This document shows, piece after piece, positions 9,613 through 18,500 of a stretch of DNA of 64,000 bases (within the stretch, counting starts at the first letter, position 1; the number at the start of each line of letters is the position of its first letter). The notes below the pieces were generated by a model. The model searched no databases, was not told the origin of the DNA, and saw only the letters and a program-made list of their open reading frames with translations. A program made the translations under genes and the position numbers. Location of the stretch: NCBI RefSeq assembly GCF_011007365.1, contig NZ_WFKM01000002.1, positions 124,001 to 188,000 of the forward strand, given 5' to 3'. Source of the DNA: Sphingobacterium sp. xlx-96. Lineage in GTDB: Bacteria; Bacteroidota; Bacteroidia; Sphingobacteriales; Sphingobacteriaceae.

Positions 9613-11286
9613 TTACATCATCTTAGTGGTGAATTCTTTTGGTCTCACCATAGATTCTTTATAGACGTTACCAAAGCGATCAGTCACCTTGATATCCAGC
9701 GTACTACTCGCCGACGAGGCTGTTGCCTTAAAAAAATGGGCGGACTTTGAAGTCACGAAACCCTTCGACGGGGTCGCATTATCTTGGAGACGCATCGCTG
9801 CATAAGACACGATATGCAATGGATCATAGGCTTGTACCCGCGTCACCTTCAGGGGTACACCATTTTCCGTGACGTTTACTTTCCATTGTGGATCATACCC
9901 CCAAACATTGATCAATACCTCATTTTTATTATTCAGCAGTTCATAACCGTTGGTATAGTTCTTTAATTTTGTATCGGTACTATTCGGTGCAAACTTCGCT
10001 GCAGTGATTTTAACTTTATTCAAGTCATATGCTCTAAATTGATAATCTCTAGCCTTGTCAATTCCTTTATAGTACCAATCGATATTCCGATCCGACATGT
10101 TCCAGACCATGTATCCGCCGGGCGAACCGTCCTGCGAAATGTGATTACCGGTATAGCCATTTTTGCCGGTCCACCACCATGTCGCACATACCGCAGCAAT
10201 ATTATGTTCCATTAGATTGGGGGTATTTTCGACTGTATAGTTTACATGCGTATGCCCCGTCAATACCTGCACTCTTTTAAATGGTGCCAATACCTTCAAC
10301 AATTCAGTAGCATTATCCAGCCGTTGCGTAGCAGACTGGTCCGCTTTAGGGGCATTATTAAGCTGTACGTGCATAGCCAATACAATAGGGGTAGATTTAT
10401 CCTTCACCGTCTCCAAATCTTTCTTCAACCATTCCATCTGTTCTTCGAGCACAGATGCTTTATAATTACGTTCGCCGATCTTTCCTAGCTTCCCACCTTT
10501 ATTCAAGTACACGACATTATCCAACACCACATAATGGATCTTTCCGATATTAAAGGAGTAATAGGTGGGTCCTATAAATTTACGATAGGCAGCTCCACTG
10601 TCCCAATCCCCTTCTATATATGGATCATTATCGTGATTGCCAATCGTATTAAATACTGTCGTATTCAATTTATTCATCTGTAACACGTATTCTGGTAGGG
10701 CGAAAGATCTGGAATACCAATAATTATCCCAAGACAGGTCACCCAGCGTCAGCCCATAAACCTTCTTCCCTTGTGCACGAAGTTCTTGAATACTGCCATT
10801 TACATCTTTCACAAATCGGGCATACTGCGACAGATCGTCTGTTCGATCGGCTAGATGAAAGTCTGTCATGACCACGACACTATGGTTGTCATTAGGAACG
10901 TGAGTTAATTCAAAGTCTACGACCTCTACCTCTTCTGGGGTTGCTGTCAAATACTTAAAAAACTGTGGAAGATTGCCTACGGTACTCACTTCATAATTGC
11001 CCGGAATCGAGATAAAGACATAGCCCTGTTTTTTCCCAGAAGCCAGATAGTAGATACCATTTTCATTCGTAGTAGTCACTTCTACCCCATCCGAGACCAC
11101 AACGTTGGCCAGCCCTCTTCCTTTGGCATAAACCCTTCCTTTTACTGTAGCTCCTTCTTTGTCGGGGATGGATACCGCAAGCATCTTATCTGTAGACTTA
11201 ACAACACGCTGCGAACAGCTTATCGCAAAAGATGCGACGAATAGGCTTAATGCCATCCAGAGTACAAAGGGACGAAATGTGTTCAT
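9613..11286 (-). CDS. Calcineurin-like metallophosphoesterase lipoprotein (MetallophosN/C type)
   Basis: About 557 aa from MNTFRPFVLW, chosen because it gives a short basic start, a hydrophobic stretch and a lipobox ending SFAISC. Order: lipoprotein signal; N-terminal carboxypeptidase-regulatory/MetallophosN-like beta domain (VKGRVYAKGRGLANVVVSDG); central phosphoesterase fold with metal-binding motifs DFH, LGDLSWD, GNHDND, AMHVQ and TGHTHVN; C-terminal MetallophosC-like beta domain. It hydrolyses phosphomono- or diesters outside the cytoplasm. Its place between two hairpins and upstream of SusC/SusD suggests that the pair takes up the product or the phosphorylated substrate. The four residues NWYY-like region near the C-domain are normal for the family. 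Substrate unknown. Confidence 0.9.
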   Translation of the reverse strand: MNTFRPFVLWMALSLFVASFAISCSQRVVKSTDKMLAVSIPDKEGATVKGRVYAKGRGLANVVVSDGVEVTTTNENGIYYLASGKKQGYVFISIPGNYEVSTVGNLPQFFKYLTATPEEVEVVDFELTHVPNDNHSVVVMTDFHLADRTDDLSQYARFVKDVNGSIQELRAQGKKVYGLTLGDLSWDNYWYSRSFALPEYVLQMNKLNTTVFNTIGNHDNDPYIEGDWDSGAAYRKFIGPTYYSFNIGKIHYVVLDNVVYLNKGGKLGKIGERNYKASVLEEQMEWLKKDLETVKDKSTPIVLAMHVQLNNAPKADQSATQRLDNATELLKVLAPFKRVQVLTGHTHVNYTVENTPNLMEHNIAAVCATWWWTGKNGYTGNHISQDGSPGGYMVWNMSDRNIDWYYKGIDKARDYQFRAYDLNKVKITAAKFAPNSTDTKLKNYTNGYELLNNKNEVLINVWGYDPQWKVNVTENGVPLKVTRVQAYDPLHIVSYAAMRLQDNATPSKGFVTSKSAHFFKATASSASSTLDIKVTDRFGNVYKESMVRPKEFTTKMM

Positions 11287-11446
11287 ATAGTTACTTTTAA
11301 GGTTACTGAACAAATATAAAGCAAATCAAAAGTAAAAATCGAAACAAAACGAAGCTACTTGAAGATAAAACTATTGTACAACAGATTTATTACAAAGAAT
11401 ATACCGTACAGGATAATTTTTTGGCACAGTTATGGTTACTATCTAA

Positions 11447-11514
11447 GTATTCATAATTTAGGTTAATAATTGGTTAGTTAAAAAGGCCTGAAGCTCCCCG
11501 CTTCAGGCCTTTTT
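11447..11514. terminator. Hairpin terminator with conserved 38-bp flank, copy B
   Basis: Positions 11480-11514 form a 15-bp stem (AAAAAGGCCTGAAGC) with loop TCCCC, 38 nt after the stop of the first PorP/SprF gene. It differs from copy A only at one base in each arm, and the two changes compensate each other (T-A becomes G-C). Confidence 0.75.
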
Positions 11515-11552
11515 CTATAATTACATATCCTGATAACCCAGTACTTTTACCG

Positions 11553-12434
11553 CTATAACAATCCTATACCACCTATTCTATAGCGAAAGCCAAATTCATG
11601 GGTATTATTCGAAATACGTTGATTGAGCGTATTACTCTTAGGACTGAACTGATAACTATACCCTATCCCGAAAGACCCAAAATTCAACTGTAGTAATCCC
11701 GAAAGATCTCCCTGATTCTGTACGCCCATACCGAGTCCCAGCTTGGTCCCCATAAATACCAGGGCACTGACATCATATCTCGGTGTCATATTGTCCATAT
11801 GGCTGACCAAAAACGAGGGGCGTAGGTAAAAACTATTGTCCAGCTTGAATAAAGCTCCCCCGGTCACGTAATACACATTGCGAAATTCATACTCCTGATC
11901 CGCACTCCTATTCAACGAAAATCGCGGCATCGAAACACCGAAATAGTATTTATCTTTTTTATAATATGAAGTACTGATACTAAGGACACCTGCCGTTTCG
12001 CGAATATCTTCTTTAAAGGTCGGGTCATTTGGATCCAATTGGTTGTAGTCACCTTGGTAAAACAAGACCCCTCCGCCCATAGAGAGACTTATATACTCGT
12101 CCCGATCTAGCCGTACAGCCTTCGAGACAAATGCCGTCACTTCATTTTCTTTGACGACTCCCAGTGACGCGTGTTTAATATCACCACCGATGGCCAATCC
12201 CAATTTAGATACCATCCCATGTCCCGATGCCCATAGCGAACGGGGAGCACCATCGACTCCCATCCATTGGCTTCTTCCTAATAGGGAGAAATTCCCCTGT
12301 TCATCCATTGTGCTCAGCGAAGAGTTAAATGAATTGCGCAGCTGGCCAAACTGATTGTAACTCACGCCGTGCTGTGCCCTACTGCACAGGGGCAGTAGGA
12401 TCAACAGGCTCATAATTATGTTTAATGTTTTCAT
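11553..12434 (-). CDS. PorP/SprF family outer-membrane protein (T9SS partner, copy 1)
   Basis: 293 aa. The signal peptide (MKTLNIIMSLLILLPLCSRA) is followed by QHGVSYNQFGQLRNSFNSSL and then repeated amphipathic strands of an outer-membrane barrel, ending GIGLL. PorP/SprF proteins work with giant type B-CTD cargo of the type IX secretion system and attach or guide it at the surface. The gene lies 83 nt after the 2920-aa cargo gene on the same strand, the usual order (cargo then sprF). It is a close paralogue of the protein at 24967-25854: long blocks such as VRDVSAL-like PRYDVSALVFMG and QNQGDLSGL are shared, so the two cargo-PorP pairs arose by duplication. Confidence 0.9.
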   Translation of the reverse strand: MKTLNIIMSLLILLPLCSRAQHGVSYNQFGQLRNSFNSSLSTMDEQGNFSLLGRSQWMGVDGAPRSLWASGHGMVSKLGLAIGGDIKHASLGVVKENEVTAFVSKAVRLDRDEYISLSMGGGVLFYQGDYNQLDPNDPTFKEDIRETAGVLSISTSYYKKDKYYFGVSMPRFSLNRSADQEYEFRNVYYVTGGALFKLDNSFYLRPSFLVSHMDNMTPRYDVSALVFMGTKLGLGMGVQNQGDLSGLLQLNFGSFGIGYSYQFSPKSNTLNQRISNNTHEFGFRYRIGGIGLL

Positions 12435-12474
12435 GTTATCACGTTATCGAGTTATCATGTCATCGAGTTATCTA
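12435..12474. repeat. Octamer repeats (GTTATCnn x5) between cargo and porP genes
   Basis: Five consecutive 8-bp units follow the pattern GT[TC]ATCnn, starting at the PorP start codon region and running upstream. A shorter version (three units, 25855-25878) sits at the same place in the second cargo-PorP pair. Confidence 0.6.
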
Positions 12475-12517
12475 GATCGCTGGATAACTTCTTCACTTGA
12501 TAACTTGTTCACTTAAT

Positions 12518-15500
12518 TTACCTCTTAATCACAAAAAATCCTTTTTCACGTTTCCAGGTATTTCCATCTTTTACATCGATGTAATAGTAATAGGTACCAT
12601 CACGGTGATCTTTTCCAAAGAACACGCGATCTCTGTTGTCATACCCTTGTATTTCAGCCAATACAACACCATTTTTATCAAAGATGGTCACCTTATTGTC
12701 TATGTAATCACGGATACCTTCGATTATAAGGAATTCGTTGATACCATCTCCATTCGGCGATACCGCTTGATGTACGATAATAGGCAACTTAGCCGATGCA
12801 TCATTTGCTACACGCACCGATACGTTTACTGGAGCTGCTGCTTCGTAATTTTCATTACCAGCCTGTGTCGCTGTGATACGAACCGTACCAAGGCGCAACA
12901 CATTCAGATCAGTTCCCGAAACCGTGGCGACCATAGGATCGTCGACCATCAGCTGAACCGGAAGATTACTGCTACTCTGCACATCCAGAGAGATTTTACC
13001 AGCGTCGCGGGCCAAGACCTCAGGTGCCATGAAGCTAATCGTCTGTTTGGCCTTACGGATCAATAAGGTCGCATTAAAACTTGTACCAAAATAATTTGCT
13101 GTTTCTGCTATAATTGCTTTCACATCATAACTTCCCGCATTGATCTTATCGTTATTCTGGTAGACTACGGTCACCCCAGTAGGCAATGTACCGTTTAGCT
13201 GGATGGATTTAACAGCACCATCATAGACCACATCCTTGTTCACAAAACTCAATCCCGATAGGGTCGCCTTGGTGATCATCAGATTGGCACCTGTATAACT
13301 GATGGTATAGTTATCACCTGCCGCCAGTGTACCTCTTTGGATAGCATAACTACCGACATTCTCACCTTCCACACGTGTAAGACCTCCGATCAGTATTGAT
13401 TTACTGTCTGACCGTTTGAATCCGGTAGCGATATACGTCAAAGCAGGATCGTTTGTACCATACACCTTCGTTTTCGCATCCGCTGTTACGGTCAATACCG
13501 CTTTCGTGATGCTCAATGCTGATTTAACATAGTTGATCGCATAGTTACTCGCAGCAAGATCCACGTTCGTGATATCGTAGTTGCCCACAGCCTCCCCTTG
13601 TGCACGTGTCAAGCTACCACTTACTACTGTTGCTGCATCGCCGTTACGGAGATCCGAAGCCTTCACCGTATAGGTCAGTGCAGGATCTGCTCCGCCATAG
13701 ACCTTCGTCTTCGCATCCGCTGTTACGGTTAATACCGCTTTCGTGATGCTCAACTGGGATTTAACATAGTTTATCGCGTAGTTGTCTGCTGCAAGATCCA
13801 CATTCGTGATATCGTGGTTGCCCACAGCCTCACCTTGTGCACGTGTCAGTCTACCACTTACTACTGTCGCTGCATCGCCGTTACGAAGATCCGAAGCCTT
13901 CACCATATAGGTCAGCGCAGGATCTACTTCGCCATAGACCTTAGTCTTCGCATCCGCTGTTACAGTAAGCATAGCTGGAACTATGGTTAATGACTGCGGA
14001 ACAGATGCGGCAGGCAAGTATACATTATTTCCACCTTGAGCAGCTGTAATGGTCACCGTTCCAACCTTTTTAGCATTGACTTTCCATTTACCGCCATCAT
14101 TGTTGTCCTGGTATACTTCAGCGATATTCGAGTCAGACGACACGAACGACACAGGAAGATTCGATGTTGCTGAGGCCGTCAATACTACCCCTTGCTGACC
14201 ATAAGTTAGGTTGGCCAATGCCGCAAAACTGATCGACTGCTCGCCCATCGTTTTTGCAGATGCTAATGCTTCCCCACTCTGATGACCTCGCTGATCTATA
14301 GCGATTAGGAAAAATTCGTAAGAAGCTCCGTTAGGAAGCCCCGAATACGTATAGTATTCTGTTCCTTTTGCTATATCTGTCAAATACGTTTTTACGCCAC
14401 CATCAGGTTTAACATAGAGTATATACTTCTCAAAGTCAGTTTCCATATTCGCTTCCCAAGCCAGCGATATCTGCGCATCCTGACCTGTAGCTGTAAAATT
14501 AGCAGGAACAACTGGCGGATTAGAATCTACATTTACACCTGTAGTATTTCCAACCGAGTTTAGCGTCAACACCGCATTATTGCCTGCAGCGTCTGTGATT
14601 GTACCCCCATTCAATGATAAAGCGCCCACTGCAACACCATCATGGTCTTCCAATCCTGCAGCCACTGTATATCGGAATACGAGTGCAGGGCTTCCAGAAC
14701 CAGACAGGTAATCCGCATATGCCGTCTGTCCTCCGATCGTCAGCGATAGTCGAGGCGTTCCTCCTATCGCATCTACAAGCACAGCCTCCGAGAAGTAAAT
14801 CGTAAAGTCCAGGTTCTGATTAAGTAAATAATAGCCATTGGTAGGCACAGCTACCATTGCCACTGTAGGTACAACTCCATCTATCACAATAGCACGCTGG
14901 CCAGCAATTGAATTAGATCCACCAACAGTTGGCAAAGTCAATATAGCAATGTCATTGTGGATATTTTCAATAGTTGCACCATTCAAAGAAAGTGCCGCAG
15001 TCGATGTATAGTCTAGATCTGCAGAGATATCACCAGGCTGTACCGTATAGCTAAACGTTAACGTATTACTTCCGCTACCACTTACATAAGTTGACATCCG
15101 GTCGATTGCTCCTGTCTCCAATAAAAGTGTAGGTGTACCTCCAACTGTATTGACCATCACGGTCTGATCGAAAGTCACTGTCAGCGCAATGACATCGTCT
15201 ATTTTATAGGTACCATTAGCCGTCGAAGCGCTGACCGAAATTACTTTCGGACTAACCGAGTTGACTGTAATAGCTATATAGTCGGTATCCGTTTTAGCGC
15301 CGCCCGAGCCCGAATTGCCCAGATCATCTGTTATTATCTGTAAGGAAGCCGGTCCATTATAACCTGGGGTTGGCGTAAATACAAGTCCATTCAACGCCGT
15401 ATTAATATTTGCAATAGTTCCCTTAAAAGTCAAGGATGCATCATTTGTACCATTACCCACAGAAAACAAAAGTCCACTAGTGCTGCCAAGCGTCATTCGT

Positions 15501-18500
15501 CCATTCGTTGCGACTAAATTGACCTGAACATCTGAAGATCCAGCATCCACATCCGATATGGAGATCAAATTGCTATTTGCGCTGTTGAATACCAATGTAG
15601 CATCCTGATCCACAGATTGCGCACCCGGTACGGAATTGACCGGTGCATCGTTGACAGCCGTAACCAATAATGGAGTAGTTTTGGAATCCGACAAGGCAGT
15701 TCCGCCCGTGTGTGCATTATCGGTAATAGATACTGTCAATATCACATTAGAAGTTGCATTACTCACCGTGGTAAATGTAACAGCACCAGCTGCGACAAAG
15801 GCATTGATATCAGAAACGCTTCCACTAAGTGTCAAGATTGCTGCCGTTCCGCCTACTGTGATACCCATTCCTGATGTCGCACTGAGCGTACCGGTCGGCA
15901 CAGACAACGTAACTGTCACAGGATTCGCACCCGCATCTACGTCGCTAAAACTTATACCTGTGAGTGCAGAAGCAACATCTTCTGTTACAGCGATACTCGT
16001 AGGTACGCTAACTACAGGGGCATCATTTACCGGATTAACGGTTAAATACAACCATGCTGTGTCACACTTAGAAGGAACTCCATTATCGCACACTTGGTAT
16101 TGTAAACTATCCCTACCCGCGTAATTCGCGTTAGGTGTATACGTAAAACTACCGTCCGCATTCAGGACTACCGTGCCGTTAACAGGCGCTATGACTAAGG
16201 ATGCCGTTAAGGCATTACCTTCAGGATCCGAATCGTTCGTTAACACATTGCCCGTTGCTGGTATATCCTCTGTCACCGTAACATAGTCATCTACTGCAAC
16301 CGGCGCATCGTTGACTGCGATCACGGAGACAGTTTTCGTAGCGGCCACAGATTCCTGACCACTATCGTGTACTTTGAAGCTTATGGTACGGTTTGCTGTT
16401 GACGGATTTTGCGACGAGTTACCATATTTAACCGTACGCAAAGCCGCCTGCCATTGCGCCAAAGTCGCCGTGGATCCAGCGGAGCTAAGTGTCAACATTC
16501 CGGTACCGGCGTTATAAGCAGCGGTAATGTTACCCATTGTAGTCCCATTATTGGCAAATTCCAACACATCTTGTCCAGATTGGAAATTACCCGTAATCGC
16601 TACTGTTGCCGAGGCTAAGGTTGTATTATCCGGATCAGAAACTGTAAGAGCAGCATCTACTACAGCCGCTGTTCCTTCAGTGTATGTTGTATTGCCACCA
16701 CTAGTAGTAACTATCGGCACATTGTTTACGGCCACTATAGTTACAGTAGATGCTATCGATAGTGTTGTTAAGTCGACACCGCCATTAGCTATACCACCAT
16801 TATCCTGTATAGAAGATAACGTTATAATACGATTTGCTGTATTTGGATTAGTACTTGTATTACGATAAGTTATTCCGTTAACTATGCCCTGCATAATAGC
16901 AGGAGAGATACCCCCAACTTTACTCAGCTGCACAATCACCGATGATCCGCTTACAGAAAGATCTAGTGTAAGCCCGTTTGTTCCTGTGGTCTTTGTGCCA
17001 ATTACTAGCGGAACATCAAAACCATCTATTTTCAATATCTCCTGATTACCATCCGACACATTAGCTACAGTAAGCGTTAGTTTACTTATTGCCTGCCCAA
17101 CTTCAATTGTACTTATAGTAGTTCCACTGAATAACGAAACAGCAGAAGCTCCCTCGGTGAAAGTTTGGTTTAAGTCTGTTGCAGTAAGAGTAGGTGCATC
17201 GTTGACGGCGGTAATCTGTACACTAACGTTAGCCGGAGTACTTGTACCACCATCGCCATCATTAACCGTTACAGTTACGGTACGCACTGACGTGGATGGG
17301 TCCGCCGTATTGGTATTCTTATACTCCAAATTGCGGATCAATGACTGCACACTAGCTACACTGGAGTTACCATTAAAACTGAAAACCAAATCGTTAACAC
17401 CTGTCCCACCAGTCCAGGCACCTATCGTAGTACCTCCGTAGGTCACATTGCTACCCGATACCCCTATCTGTCCCGCACCTGTTCCTTCATTGCGAATAGA
17501 AAGTACATCTTCTGCACTTACACGATTAGCTGTAATAGCAACCCTCACATTACCTCCATTAAAATCAGGAGAGTCCGAATCCGTTACGGTTGCGTTGGAA
17601 CCTGCATCGATAGATGCAGCAGCGCCCCCCTCTGTGTAACTAACTGCGTCACCATTCAGGTTGCTGATAACAGGAGCTTCATTTATAGGAGCCGTCAACG
17701 TAAAGTCATTGCCTGTACCTCCTATATAGCTAGCTGTTAATATAGTACTGTTGCCTGCTGCAGTAATTGTCCCACCCTCAGGTAGACCTGTAAACGTACC
17801 AGTAATTACGTCGGCCGCATCGTTGACAATTATAGAATAATTATCCCCCTGTCCCGGCATGTATCCATGCGTCACAGACAAAGTTCCTTGAATGGATACA
17901 GTTCCATTCACCACGATTTGATCATATTCTGTACCAGCAGTGACGCCGTTGATCTGGATAGCGAGGGTACCACCAGCATTCAGCTGTAAATTTTCGTTTA
18001 CAGTCAGCGTACCAATATCATTTCCACTTGCTCCCGGAGACAAAATAGCTCCATTATGTAACGTGATGCTTTTAACATTACCAGTTCCTGCAAGGGTAGC
18101 ACCAGAGGCTACAGACAGCCCCGAAATAGAGCTTCCCCTAACAGATAATGTGCCTGCCGTTACTTGTGTAGGCCCTGTGTACGACCCTACCCCTATTAAT
18201 GTAATCAGACCAGCGCCGGCTTTATTAATTCCACCATTGCCATAAATAGAAGAACTTATTGTTGCAGCGCTACCTGCACTGTTGGAGAAAGTCAAAATAT
18301 TACCGCTTGACACTGTAATCGGACCACCTGTCAAAACAAGACCGGAAGCATTCGATATATCTAGGGTTAAATTCTCACTGATGGCAGTATTTAATATGTT
18401 AACGGTTTGGTTGGCAAATGTGTTGGCAAAGATTAGCGTCTGTGTACCCGTGGCATCTGCCAAGGCAATAGCAATGGCTTCATTAAAGCTAATTCCATCG

